A stretch of DNA of 64,000 nucleotides. It comes from Eustoma russellianum (taxonomy: Eukaryota; Streptophyta; Magnoliopsida; Gentianales; Gentianaceae). Every line of letters starts with the position of its first letter. Within the stretch, counting starts at the first letter, position 1. The position numbers were made by a program, and so were the translations under genes. The notes below the pieces were generated by a model. It had not been told where the DNA came from and made no database searches. It saw only the letters and a list, made by a program, of their open reading frames with translations. The stretch spans positions 32,265,635-32,329,634 of the forward strand of contig AP025049.1 in assembly GCA_036186865.1 (NCBI GenBank), read 5' to 3'. Of this stretch, positions 33,119 through 44,198 are shown one piece after another.

Positions 33119-33242
33119 GTTTTTTTAATAAGGCGATCTTTTATTAAATTAAAAATTCCTCACTTGTGGTGGAAGTAACCATATTAAAACAATGTATATC
33201 GTACGAAAAATAGAAGTTTAAAGTAGTAATAATGTGCAGTCT

Positions 33243-33336
33243 CCAATCATATATGATATGCCGCATTAAAACCTTGCCAAGTAAAACCACCCTTGTGGAT
33301 AAAACCTTGGCGAAGGAAAAATCGTACATATTTATA
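33243..33336 (-). other. LINE-B conserved 3' core
   Basis: Sense strand reads TATAAATATGTACG, then GCCAAG..CCAC AAGG GTGG..CTTGGC and AATGCGGCATATCATA, as in the other LINEs. The terminal block (CCTCC-like..AAGTGAGG) and AATAAAA follow toward 33140. Confidence 0.8.
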
Positions 33337-33531
33337 TAATTGGAGTGATGCTGACTATATGCTAAATCTAAATGAATAAGTATGTATCGTGTCACATCTT
33401 CAAAGGTATTGACTATATCAATGTTGTAATGCCACCAAGGTAGGCTTGAAGCAGAGATATGTTGTGTTGAAATGTGGTTGAATCGCATTGAAGAATTCCG
33501 CCATTGAGGTGTGAGGAGCATATATTGGTTT

Positions 33532-34165
33532 CCTCGCAAGAAAGCATGACAAAGCACATTAGCGTCAGTCAATGTAATGAGTTTGTTCCAGATTATCATA
33601 TATGCATCATTGCAACATACCGATGTTGCCCGTAGTCTGAAGACTGCGGGCAACAGTATAAGCAACTTGCAATCAAAAGACACATGTATTTGTGGCAGGG
33701 TCGTGAGCAAACATACCAGAGTTGCATGCAACATGATAGTACAGGCAACGATACAAAGTGAAGAGCCATGAACTTTATATGCACAGTGTATGTGGCACCC
33801 CATCTGCATGATGGATTATTGCATCCAAGATATAATCGAGACAGTAGCATATTGTGACAATTCATTGATACAACGCATAAGTGGTTTTAGCCATTGTGTA
33901 TTGAGCAACAGATAGTGGTTTCCTCGCAAGAAAGTTTGACATATCACGTTAGTATCAAGCACTGTAATGAGGATGTGCCAAGTTATCATGTATAGACCAC
34001 TGCAACATACCGATGTTGCCCTTAGTCCTAAGACTAAGGGCAACAATATAAGTAACTCGCTATCAAAAGAAACATGTAACTATGTAAGTGTAGTGGTTGA
34101 ACGTACCAAAGTTGCATGTATCATGATAATACAGACAACGACACAGAGGGATGAGCCGTAATAAT
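33532..34165 (-). repeat. Tandem duplication in LINE-B 3' UTR
   Basis: 33532-33790 and 33913-34165 are diverged copies about 380-390 bp apart (TGGTTTCCTCGCAAGAAAG, CTGCAACATACCGATGTTGCC, TGCATG..ATGATA). Each copy contains one stem-loop: 33625-33654 and 34015-34044. Short ORFs here are not conserved as proteins. Confidence 0.82.
33625..34044 (-). other. LINE-B 3' stem-loop pair
   Basis: Sense strand. Upstream one (34015-34044): GTTGCCCTTAGTC, loop TTAG, GACTAAGGGCAAC, 13 perfect pairs. Downstream one (33625-33654): GTTGCCCGCAGTC, loop TTCA, GACTACGGGCAAC, 12 of 13 pairs. At the eighth pair one has T-A and the other G-C, a compensatory change. Both are followed by ATCGGTATGTTGCA. Confidence 0.82.
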
Positions 34166-34199
34166 TATATTCGCAGAGCTTGTAAAAACCCATCTGTAT

Positions 34200-35340
34200 G
34201 ATAGAAACCTCGTACCGTTGGTGGCAACTGAATGGCAAAAGTATATAGCCGTGTGGCTGGCGTTATATGCGCAAATTGACTCAAGTGATGAGCAACCATG
34301 TTGATCTCTCTAGGGATGAATGTAAGTTGACTACCCCGTTAGCTGAAGAAAAAGCTGCAATTGCTTGTACTCCGGCGTGCTTGTCAAGTGTGCAGTCGGC
34401 TGCGTGACTTGAAGGCAGTCTGTTTCAATCATTAGTTGTCGATGCAGTTGTCCAAAGAACATGAGACTATATAATATGGCTTGTGTTTCTGCGCGTAGGG
34501 GTGTAATATGGGGAAGCCTGAAGGAGAGAGCCGCAATCATGTGTCCTAATGAGTCCCGAAGAATTGCACCTACCGACGAGTAGGTTGTTGTTGTTGAGGC
34601 ATCCACGTTGAGTTTTAATTTGCTGGATGGTGGAAGGCTCCATTTGAGAGGCAATATAGTTTTTGGCCGCAGCTTGGCAGATAATCCAGCTGCTATGAGG
34701 GAAAAGTCATATTGCGCTAATTTTGTTCCATATAGGGCCGCAGTCCAGTCGTAGCAAGATTGTCGTGTAAGATTGTATATGTTTGTGAGCGGTAAGTCTG
34801 CATCTCCATATGTGTGATTTGTATAGATTCTCCAGATAGACCAACACAGCATAATAGGCCCAACAACACGAAGATTACCTTTGAGTGTTGTAGTAGTAGA
34901 CGATAGCCACCAGTGTAGTAAATGTGATCAGAGTGTTGATGGTCGATAATTTGGTCCATCTAGTAATTTCGATTGTTTCTGCCACGTAAGGTGGATTGTT
35001 GGGCATGTAATGAATATGTGATGTTGATCCACCGACGCTGCATGGCAGAATGGACAAATACTGGGACAAGCCATAGTAAATCGTTTCAGGTTATCTTCAA
35101 TGGGAAGTGCGCAATGTAACAGTCTCCAAGTAAAAATGCTGATTGTCTTTGGTATTCCATGCCACCATATGAATTTATGTGATAAAAGTTTTGTTCGAAT
35201 TGGTCTAACATCATCATAGGCCTGCCGAATGGAAAAAAGACCAGAGGTAGCTGTATTCTAAACTGGGTTTGGGGTGCCAGTTGACAGTTGATTACATAGA
35301 GTGTGTATAGAGCATAATCTTTTCCATCCCGGAGAGTCGT
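34200..35340 (-). pseudogene. LINE-B ORF2 C-terminus: zinc finger and RNase H
   Basis: A zf-RVT region (about 35340-35040, with AFLLGDCYIAHFPL and a CPFC-like cysteine cluster) is followed by RNase H. That domain reads SSKLKLNVDASTTTTYSSVGAILRD, LRAETQAILYSL (Glu), MIETDCLQV (Asp), then in another frame FIPREINMVAHHLSQF. The domain therefore has D, E, D and a final His. Frameshifts separate the pieces. Plant L1 LINE RNase H is known as a C-terminal addition. Confidence 0.82.
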
Positions 35341-36700
35341 AAATGCGTGGCAAATAATCATGTTGTGAGCCATACTGATTGTGCATGTAAGTTGACCATA
35401 GCGTGGTGGTATTATGATAAGACCACCATAGTTTGCAATCATAATCAGTTTGAATGTGAGTCAAGTTTTGAACCCCTAGTCCTCCCTCTGATTCTGGGTA
35501 ACAGATGTCTGCGAATGATATCCAATGATGCTTGTCATTCCATATGAAGGATGCAATTTTCCGATTAAGTGTATTGATAACACTTTTAGGCAGACGAGAT
35601 GCCGCTAAGATGTGTAATGGCATAGCAGTGAGCACTGATTTTAATAAGACCAATCTACTTCCTGGGGAGAGCAGTCGACTGGCCCATCCAGTTAGAGTAG
35701 AATCAAAATGTTGAATCAAAGTGGTGCAGTATGTTGACCGATTAACACCACGATAGAGATAGGAGCCCAAGTATTTTATCGATAGTGTTGAGGATGGCAT
35801 TGTTAAAATCTGAGAGATGGCGTTGAGTTGGTGTTGCGAGATGTAAGAGCTAGCGACAAATTGGCTCTTTGCATAGTTGCCTCACTGCCCAGATGCTTGT
35901 TGATAAGTGTGTAAGAATTATTGGAACCTTTGTAAATTTTGTGTAGACGCATTTAAAAATAATAATAAGTCATCCGCATATGCTAGGTGAGAAACTGGTT
36001 GAGTTTGACCCAAAGAGAAACCTCGGAGTGAGTCAGTGTTGAAGAGACTGTTTATACCACGGCTGAAACCTTCTGAGCAAATGATAAACAATAGAGGAGA
36101 TAGTGGATCTCCCTGTTTAACTCTGCGTGTGGGGGAGAAAAATCCATATCCGTTAATGGCAATCGAAAGCTTGGATATACTCATGTTATTCATTATAATG
36201 CGAATGAAACGTGATGCAAATCCAAATTTATTGAGTATTGCCTCCAAATACGGCCAACTAAATCTGTCAAAAGCCTTTGTCATGTCCAGTTTGATCAGCA
36301 CATTTCCCCCATGAACTTTTTTATCGATTAGATGCACCATCTCATTTGCCATTAGAACATGTTCACTGATATCATGGCCTTTGAGAAAACCAATTTGCTC
36401 TGAGATATGATTTTTGGCAACACAGTATTTAGCCTCGAAGCAATGATTCTGGTAGTCACCTTACTGATGAAGTTTGATAAAAATATTGGGCGAAAGTCTG
36501 CATACGTTGATGGATGGGGTTTTGTTGGTATTAACGTTATTAGAGATGAGACCATTACCTGTGGAGGAGGAACGCCTGAAAAGAATTCTTGAATGGCGAG
36601 TGTAACATCCAAGTGTATAATATCCCAGCATGTTCTGAAAAATTGGCCATTGTAACCGTCTGGGCCAGCGGCACTGCTTGGACAAAGGTGCCAAACTGTG
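35258..36700 (-). pseudogene. LINE-B ORF2 reverse transcriptase
   Basis: Reverse strand. Near 36690-36640 the RT start reads in broken frames (AAGPDGYNGQFF-like). Then FRPIFLSNFISKVTTRIIASRL (36560), LIKLDMTKAFDRFSWPYLE, RVKQGDPLSPLLF and HLAYADDLLLFLNAS with the catalytic YADD near 35980. Next come LSIKYLGSYLYRGVNRS, SRLVLLKSVLTAMPLHIL and SEGGLGVQNL. Frameshifts near 36350 and 35900. It performs target-primed reverse transcription. Confidence 0.88.
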
Positions 36701-36711
36701 ATCTTTATCTC

Positions 36712-38014
36712 TTATGCACCTGGCACGGCAGCAAGTAATTTATTGTCTGCTTGCGTTATTATTGTAGGAATGCAATGAAGAAATTCTGCTACTCCTGCAA
36801 CAGGCTCCTGCGTAAACAGATTTTTGTAGTAAGACACAGCTTCGTCCCCAAGGGCAGTATTGTCTTGCAACAGGCTGCCTGTACTGATTTGTAAACCTCG
36901 GATTAGTTGCTTGCGAAGCTTGTCCTTGACCAGTGCATGAAAATATGCCGTGTTAGCCTCCCCTTCTGTTATCCACTGTGTTCTAGCTTTCTGTGCCCAA
37001 TACAACGTTTGTGCTTTGGTGGCTTGTAGGAGCTGAGCATGTGCAAGGGACATTGCTGCTCGACTAGTTGGTGTAGGACTTTCATCAAATTGTGCTTCTT
37101 GGCGTTTGTAGTTATCTTCTGCCATCGCCACATAACTAAAAATGTTTCTGTATATTTCTCGGTTCCAAACTTTGAGATCCTTTTTGAGTACATTTAATTT
37201 GGAATAAAGACCACGCATGCCCCCGGTCATTGGATATGATTGCCACTTTTCTTTTACGTATAGAGTAAAATCGGCATGTAATTCCCACACAATTATGTAG
37301 CGAAATGGGATATGAGGACGTGTTTGTGATAATTTACACTTGAAGAAAAGTGGTGCATGGTCAGACATTGCTCTTGAGAGATGATGAACTATCACGTCTG
37401 CAAATAAGTTGGAGAAAGAGATTGTGCATAAGTATCTATCCAGACGTCGCATAACCCTTCCCTCACCCGTTCCACGCGCCCAAGTGAATAATGTGCCTGT
37501 AATAGGAAGATCTTGGAGGCCACAGATGTGTACACAATCTTTGAAGTCATCCAGGATGCGAAGAGATGGTATGGATCTGCCTTTGTGTTCGTCTAATGAG
37601 AGGAAAGTGTTGAAATCTCCACCTATTATCTAAGGTATAGATATGCTGCGCGATGTCTCAATTAATGAATCCCAAAGAGGTCTTCTATCTGAAATTGTAT
37701 GGCGTCCATACACCACAGACCAAGCCAGAGACTGCTGCGTTGGTATATATTTAAAAGTGAAGAGGGATGTTTGTTCACCGTGACTTAAATCAAGCAATTG
37801 TAAAGATGATGATTTCCAAAAAAACCCAGATGTTGTCCTGGCAGATTGACCTCGCATTAGAGAACCCCAATTTTAGCATGTATGTGGTAAGTTTGGTTGG
37901 ATGTTGTTTTGGCTCAATTATCACTAATATATCCAAGTGTGTATTACGTAACATTGATTGCAGTCTATCCATTGAGGTTCGAATACCTCTAGCATTCCAT
38001 GTGATAGTATTCAT
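36712..38014 (-). pseudogene. LINE-B ORF2 endonuclease and linker
   Basis: ATG at 38014: MNTITWNARGIRTS, ILVIIEPKQHPTK, a frameshift near 37820, then WSVVYGRHTISDRR, IIGGDFNTFLSLDEHKG, GTGEGRVMRRLDRYL and MSDHAPLFF. The linker reads VWNREIYRNIFSYVAMAEDNY and ARTQWITEGEANTAYFHALV to 36712. All endonuclease active-site motifs are present, spread over two or three frames. Here ORF1 stops at 38064, about 50 bp before this ATG, so the ATGA overlap seen in the other LINEs is not kept. Confidence 0.87.
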
Positions 38015-38063
38015 AATGATGTTTGTGGTGATGTAGAGCACGAGCGAGTGGCACTTTGAGTAA

Positions 38064-39475
38064 TTACTGCAGACGGAGGTCTTGTGGCAATTCTTTACGT
38101 AGCCTACGTTTGCGTCTGGTTGGAGCTGGAATAAATCCCTCGAGGTCAGTGTGTGCCTCTGTTAAACAGGCATGAAGAATATCCTCGTCGTTTGTACTTG
38201 ATGGACGAGAAGACAGACGTTTGTTGATGTTTTTTGCATCGTCAATCGTTTGATGTATGAATTGAGTGCGCGGAGTATCTTCCATATACTTTCTGGGATC
38301 ACCGTGCGGAATCTCTGAATTTGATACTTGGTAATATTCAGGATCATCAGCAAGGGTCTGGGTTTGCGTTAATGTGTCATCTGCTATGTGTTGAAATGTG
38401 TGCAACGTATCTGTTTTATGCAATAAGAAATCATCCTTCTCATCCGTGTCTTGTATAGGCAATGTTGTGCCAGAGATGTGATCGAGTCTAGGATTGAAAT
38501 CATATGTTTCGTTGGGGTTATTCTCTCCATTACTAGCATTATTATCAAGAATTGGTGCATCATAATTTTCTGGATTGGGAATCTGCGGTTCAGGGATGGC
38601 AGTAGTATCTGTTTCTGCATGGGATGGTTGCAAGATAATTTTTTGACGTTCCTGGGTTGCAGTAGAATTTTTTGGAGCAAAACCACGTTTTCCATCTCAA
38701 AAGCGTGATCTTTTTGGTTCTTCTTAGGAGTCCATCTGGTGGTATTCGTTTGGGGTTTGGAGGGTTTGTCAATAACCTTGTCTCCATATGTGGCGGCTGT
38801 GTGACCGAATCTGCGGCACTTATCACAGAATGAAGGCAGGTCTTCGTATACGATCTGTTGCTGAATTATTTTTTGTTTTCCTTGCAAAACATCTTCTTTG
38901 GAAGATCTGTAGATACATCGGCCTCAACGCAAACCCGTGCAATAGACGAACGGAGGCCGTCTGCGGTGGCAACATCAAGCTTAATTGGATGTCCGACTAC
39001 ACGTGATATCTCAAAAAGCGCTGCCTTTTGTTGAAAATGTACCGGCAAACCTGGAAATGCTATCCATATAGGCACTATTGGAGCATTGGCAGAAGGATCG
39101 AAGTCTATAGTCCATTTCGTGACCCGCATTGTGCAGCCGGCGATCGTCCATGATCATCGGTAGAAACATCGTATGTAATCTGGTTCATGCAGGAAATTCA
39201 GCAGTACATGAGATTGATCCAAAAGGGTAATCTTAACATCTGACTTAAATCCAATTCTCTCGAAAACTTGGCGTATGATCTTTAGCAGTGGACGTCCGAA
39301 CCAAAAAGTTCCTACTAGAGATAATCGGTAGGGAGCGGCCAATGCATCAATTTCAGCATCGGAAAAGGCTATCAAGGGATGGCCTTTATGCTTGGAGATT
39401 AGTTTGGTGTGATCAGTGTCGTTGGCAGAGCAGAAGCTGCAACTACTGTAGCGAAAGGTCGAGGTGCGGCGGCGG
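38064..39475 (-). pseudogene. LINE-B ORF1 (DUF4283, defective zinc knuckle)
   Basis: Reverse strand. A (CCG)n alanine stretch, then GHPLIAFSDAEIDALAAPYRLSLVGTFWFGRP and CFYR (DUF4283-type domain, 39430-39154). A break near 39140, MRVTKWTIDFDPSANAPIVPIWIAFPGLP (39129-39040) and DVATADGLRSSIARVCVEAD follow. The knuckle reads CDKCRRFGHTAATY: the last Cys of CX2CX4HX4C is Tyr. The C-terminus is acidic, then basic (TRRKRRLRKELPQ). ORF1 proteins of this group bind RNA and act as nucleic-acid chaperones. Frameshifts near 39140, 38880 and 38630. Confidence 0.82.
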
Positions 39476-39482
39476 CGGCGGT

Positions 39483-40607
39483 TTCCCCTTAATATCTTTT
39501 TTGGATTCGGAAATTGATGCTCTTGCTGCACCATTCAAGCATGCGTTGGTGGGTACATTCTGGTATGGTCGTCCCCCTTTAAAGGTTATACGAGAGGTCT
39601 TTGAGAAAATTGGCTTTCATCATGATCTCAGGATTACCCTAATAGATCAAACTCATATACTGCTAAAATTTCAAAATGAGGCTGATTACCTACGTTGCTT
39701 TTATCGTCGGTCCTGGCATATTTCGGGATGTCACATGCGTATCACAAAATGGACCGTTGACTTTGATCCTACCACTGATGTTCCTATCGTTCCAGTATGG
39801 ATTGCATTGCCTGGTTTACCAATTCATCTCCATAGGAAAGAGGCGCTTTTTGAGATAGTCCGACCTATTGGCTCCCCCCTCAAGCTGGATGTTGCCACTT
39901 CAGATGGATTAAGACCATCAGTTGCTAGGGTTTGCGTTGAAGTTGATGTTTCGCAAGAATTGCCAAAGAAAATATATTTGCAGGTGAAAAATCGTTATAT
40001 TCTGCAGGCTGTGGAATATGAAGATTTGCCACTCTTTTGCACGTCATGCAGAAGATTAGGCCATGTTGCCGATGCCTGTCCACCACACAAAACTTCAAAC
40101 GTGCCTCCCCCTCCGCCTCCCCCACCACCACGCCGCCCCCTGCAGCGTTGGACACCGGTGAAGACTAAGCCAACCGACGCACCTATCATACCTCCAGAGG
40201 ATCAACCAATGCCGGCGGCATCGTATCCTCCGTCTGATATATCGGCTGACCCGGCGAATGTGGAGACCGAACTACATACTGGAAATAATACATTGCAGGA
40301 TGTTTCTGATGCTTGTGAACTGGGCCATTCATCCGATAATGATCTTCCCACTGAAGAACCCCCCTCGGATGATCTGACTGTCCCAGATGAGGTTGTCCGC
40401 CGTATTAATCTAATGGAACCAACAGCAGACACAGATACTCTTATTTTGCGGTTGCAAGACACAACAGATTCAGCAGACTTTACTCTTGTGGTTCCACGTC
40501 GGAAACGTCGTTCTCGAAAAGATCTTCCTCCGTTGCCTCCATCTACTGTGCTCACACGCAGTGCGTCTCATGCGATTCAGGGAAGTAACACCACCCTTTC
40601 TCAATGA
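39483..40607 (+). CDS. LINE-C ORF1 protein (5' incomplete)
   Basis: Open from the left junction to TGA at 40605-40607. The true start is lost; the open frame extends by chance into LINE-B sequence to 39288. Domains: DUF4283-type (LDSEIDALAAPFKHALVGTFWYGRP to VDVSQELPKK, about the first 170 residues), an intact CCHC knuckle CTSCRRLGHVADAC at about 40039-40080, a proline run (eight or more P), an acidic middle, and a basic end VPRRKRRSRKDLPPLPP. Expected to bind LINE RNA. The stop overlaps the ORF2 start in ATGA at 40604-40607. No internal stop. Confidence 0.83.
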   Translation, partial: FPLISFLDSEIDALAAPFKHALVGTFWYGRPPLKVIREVFEKIGFHHDLRITLIDQTHILLKFQNEADYLRCFYRRSWHISGCHMRITKWTVDFDPTTDVPIVPVWIALPGLPIHLHRKEALFEIVRPIGSPLKLDVATSDGLRPSVARVCVEVDVSQELPKKIYLQVKNRYILQAVEYEDLPLFCTSCRRLGHVADACPPHKTSNVPPPPPPPPPRRPLQRWTPVKTKPTDAPIIPPEDQPMPAASYPPSDISADPANVETELHTGNNTLQDVSDACELGHSSDNDLPTEEPPSDDLTVPDEVVRRINLMEPTADTDTLILRLQDTTDSADFTLVVPRRKRRSRKDLPPLPPSTVLTRSASHAIQGSNTTLSQ

Positions 40608-41580
40608 ATATTATGATATGGAATATAAGAGGCATGCGTGCCTCCCTCCCAAGAATGCATCAATTAATTCATGAGCATCGTTTGAATTTAATAGCTTTGA
40701 TAGAGCCAAAACACACATCTAGCAGTATTAATCGTTTTGCTTTGGATTTTGGTTTTTCTAATTCTTTTTCCTCACAATCAGATAGAATCTGGTTTTTTTG
40801 GCGTGACTCAGATTTTCATTTGATCTCAACGCAGGATGATGATCAAGTGATACATTTTACTTTGTTTTTTCGGCCGTTGCAGTATTCGCTGGTCTTGTCT
40901 GTAGTTTATGGCAAACACACGCCCTTGCTGCGCCGTACATTATGGGATTCGTTATGTACATTTTCAGAAGCATCTACGTTGCCTTGGATTGTTGGGGGAG
41001 ATTTTAATACCTTTCGCTCTTTGTCTGATCATGAAGGCCGTTCGCAACCCTCCCTTTCAGCGTTACAAGATTTTAATGACTGCATTGAGTCGTGCTCTTT
41101 GATGTCCCCACAATTCTATGGGCCTAAGTTCACATGGACAGATGGAAGAGGGTTGGGAAGAGTACGTCGGAGACTGGACTGGTTGTTCATTAATTCGGCA
41201 TTGCAGGATACATTTCCGGATTCTCAGCTTACTCATCTGCCACGCATCACATCTGATCATACTCCTTTGTTATTTTTATGCCGTCAAAATCAATCCAGCG
41301 GTCGTCGTCCTTTTCGATTTTTGAATTCATGGCTACTACATCCGGATTTTCATGCATATGTACAGAATGCTTGGGCTACTTATTCAACTATGGGAGGAAT
41401 GTTTGGCTTCTATTCCAAATTATTCCGGCTAAAGAAAGACATCCAGCGATGGAACAAAGAGATCTTTGGTAATATTTTTTCCAATGTCCAGCAGGCGGAA
41501 GCGGCACTTTCACATGCGGAGAGTGCCTGGGATGCGTCCCCTAATGACACGAATAGAATGGCTTATCATAAAGTGATTAT
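40604..41580 (+). pseudogene. LINE-C ORF2 endonuclease and partial linker
   Basis: ATG at 40604 inside the ORF1 stop. MNIMIWNIRGMRASL (Asn), LIEPKHT (Glu), SVVYGKHT, WIVGGDFNTFRS (Asp/Asn), TDGRGLGRVRRRLDW and ITSDHTPLLF (Asp/His): a complete endonuclease with no stop. The linker GFYSKLFRLKKDIQRWNKEIFGNIFSNVQQAE follows. At about 41580 (after MAYHKVI) the sequence jumps to RT motif IRPICLTNFLSK in another frame, which is an internal deletion. Confidence 0.9.
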
Positions 41581-43098
41581 CGACCTATATGCTTAACTAA
41601 TTTCTTGAGTAAGGTGTGTACACGTATCATTGCTAGTCGTTTGAGTACTTTGCTACCACGTTTAATATCTCCGGAGCAAACAGGTTTTCTTCCAGGCACA
41701 GACATTTCGACACAGGTTCTTTTGGCTAGAGAAATGATACATCTGATGGATAGGAGTGGTTCACAGGTATGCTTAAAACTTGATATGATGAAAGCCTTTG
41801 ATAGAGTCATTTGGGAATACTTGGAGAAATTAATGTGCTCTTTTGGCTTCTCTGATTTTTTCATCCGCATTATTCTTAACCATTTGCGGGCTACTACATT
41901 AGCAGTCCTAATTAATGGTCAACCTTCTCCATTATTTCGGCCCTATAGAGGTGTAAAACAAGGCGATCCTTTATCTCCATTGCTGTTCATTTTATCATCA
42001 GAGGGATTTAGCAGAGGACTAAAAGCGTTAACAGCAGCAGGCCGACTACACCCGTTCCGATTAGGCCGCATTCCATTTACCATTACACATTTGGCTTATG
42101 CAGATGACTTACTGATATTTCTACGTGGTACACAGACTAACCTCAGACGGTTTCATACCTTCCTCACTCAATATGAATCGGCCTCTGGGCAAAAAGTCAA
42201 TTTCCAAAAAAGTAGTCTGATTCCATCCGCTAACATATCTTCACGACAACGACGGCAGTTAGAGACCATTACCAACATGCGATGCACCTCCTTACCTTTC
42301 AGGTATCTTGGCTCCTATTTACATAAAGGTATTTCTCGTGCCCGTTACAGTGTTTCTTTGTTGCAACATATTGATGACAAACTTCATGGATGGCACACAC
42401 GATTGCTTTCATCGGCTGGACGTTTAGTGTTGTTACGCTCTGTTATAGCAGCATTGCCATTACATATTCTTGCCTCTGGTGGACTGCCTAAATCTGTAAT
42501 TAAAATCATACATCGGAAAATGGCGTCATTTTTTTGGGGACGAAGATACCACTGGGTATCTTGGAATGCGATATGCACACCTCAGGAGGAAGGCGGATTG
42601 GGGATTCGGGACCTCAACACATTACAACAAGCATATCATTGTAGAATTTGGTGGTCATATCAACATAACTCTACACTTTGGAGCGAATATATGCACGCTA
42701 AGTATGGACACCGACAGGATTACTTGCCTCGCTTACCTGATTCTCCAGTCTGGAAGCTTATTTGCCGGATACATCCTTTCTGCACAGCACAATCTGCTCG
42801 CCAAGGGAGAGATCTTCAATGGATACACACACCAACAGGGGAATTTTCATTGCGTAGTGCATATGATGTTTGCCGCACTACTCATCCACAGGTCTTATCG
42901 GCAAAATTCATTTGGTATAAACAGCATTCGCCAGTTACTCAAATCTTCTTATGGCGACTATTTCATTCTGCGCTCCCATTCGAGGATTATATTGGTAGAT
43001 ACATTACTTCGCAACCAACTCAATGTCCCTTCTGCAAGGGTGCGTCTGCTACAATAGATCACATCTTTATGCATTGTTCACATGTGCGTTCCTTATAG
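41581..43098 (+). pseudogene. LINE-C ORF2 reverse transcriptase and zinc finger
   Basis: Open over about 500 codons: CTRIIASRLSTLLPRLISPEQTGFLPG, LKLDMMKAFDRVIWEYLE, GVKQGDPLSPLLFILSSEGFSRGL and THLAYADDLLIFL (catalytic YADD near 42098). The thumb and connection follow (LPFRYLGSYLHKGISRA, AGRLVLLRSVIAALPLHIL, EEGGLGIRDLNTL). The zf-RVT domain is FSLRSAYDVCRTTH..FLWRLFHSALPFEDYIG..QCPFCKGASATIDHIFMHC, ending at TAG 43098. The N-terminal RT part (APGPDG motif) is deleted. Confidence 0.9.
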
Positions 43099-43266
43099 AA
43101 CTATTATGCTGGAGAATTACACTGTCCTACGCCCTCGTCCTTGCATCTGCGCCAATACATACTGGCTTGGTGGTATCGGTCATCTTTTTCATCTCTTTTT
43201 GGGGTATTCAAAATAATCATCCCAGCAATCATATTGTACAATATTTGGTGAGGATATGCATCATTA

Positions 43267-43919
43267 GTGTATGGAGAGCAACGAACTTTTACACGGACAT
43301 CCCTTCAGGCTTCTGTTAAGTATGATATTACTATTTGGTGCAAGAAAATAGCAGGCACAAAACTAGCAGCGGATCCTAGACGTTACTTTTCTTGGCTTCC
43401 ATCACTGGCGCCTCCGCGAGCTACACTGATTCGCTGGCTATGTCCACCCTCAGGTAGATTAAAATTGAATACAGATGCAGCAGTTGGAAGGCAATATGCT
43501 GCAGGGGGCGTAATATTGCGGGACCACACGGGTGCTTGTGTGGGAGCCCTTTCTTTTCGGCTACCCCCATCTACACCACTAAATGCCGAGATTCAGGCAG
43601 CATTTTTCGGGCTTTTATATTTTCTTCCCCTATATCGCAACATCACATTGGAATCAGATGTGCTCAAATGATCTCTCGGTTAGCCCGCCCTCAGATGGTT
43701 CATGGCAATTATTATCTGCAGCACCTTCACACGCTCATTTATCTTCACCGCCTAGAGTATCATCATATTTACCGAGAGGCTAATATGGCTGCTCATTATT
43801 TATCTCAACATGCCATGCTAGACCCCATTACACATGTTTACTCATCGCATACCCTTCCAGCGTTAGTGCGATCCGCTATCCTGCTGGACCTTTCATCAGT
43901 TCAGTTGCGTGTTGTTTGA
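43267..43919 (+). pseudogene. LINE-C RNase H
   Basis: GRLKLNTDAAVGRQYAAGGVILRD (Asp), LNAEIQAAFFGLLYF (Glu) and ITLESDVLK (Asp) lie in one frame ending at 43671. The final part is in another frame: HHIYREANMAAHYLSQHAM, with His where Asp is usual. Between 43098 and 43267 the frame is broken. Plant L1 LINEs are known to have this C-terminal, archaea-like RNase H, which removes RNA from the hybrid. Confidence 0.85.
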
Positions 43920-43961
43920 TAAACTCAAGTCTTCCACATGGATTGGCATACTACGACTCTC

Positions 43962-44198
43962 CCTGCCTGCATCCTTGGGGATTCAGGCAGGCCTGGTATG
44001 TACTGTTATCTTTTGGCAGGACCTTTATACTGTTTCCAGGTGTTTCATATCTGCATATTAATCATTCTTTTCGCATGGATGTGCTCCGGTCTACTGGTGG
44101 CGAGACTTTGTCATCTGGCACTAGCATGCTCAGCGGCAAATCGGCCACAGCATCGGTTCATTATAGCGTCGCCTTGGCAACATCTTTGCCAGGGCGAC
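43962..44198 (+). other. LINE-C 3' stem-loop pair
   Basis: 43962-43991: CCTGCCTGCATCC, loop TTGG, GGATTCAGGCAGG (12 of 13 pairs), followed by CCTGGTATG. 44168-44198: GTCGCCTTGGCAA, loop CATCT, TTGCCAGGGCGAC (13 pairs, one G-U), followed by ATCGGTATG. The positions relative to RNase H and 3' core match the pairs in LINE-A, -B and -D. Confidence 0.8.

Larger units (their letters stand above)
33119..39475 (-). mobile_element. LINE-B, RNase-H-bearing L1-type LINE
   Basis: Reverse strand: ORF1 (39475-38050), ORF2 with endonuclease, RT, zinc finger and RNase H (38014-34200), 3' UTR with stem-loops and conserved core, and an A tail (T run at 33119-33126). The 5' end is close to a (CCG)n stretch that meets LINE-C head to head. 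Frameshifts and stops occur in both ORFs. Longest of the LINE 3' UTRs because of an internal tandem duplication. Confidence 0.88.

Noticed and set aside
33577..34161. Two similar 64-codon frames in the LINE-B 3' UTR
   Set aside because: Their likeness comes from the nucleotide duplication, they lie antisense to the LINE and are not seen in other LINEs.
39288..39480. N-terminal extension of LINE-C ORF1
   Set aside because: This part is antisense LINE-B ORF1, read through by chance across the head-to-head joint.
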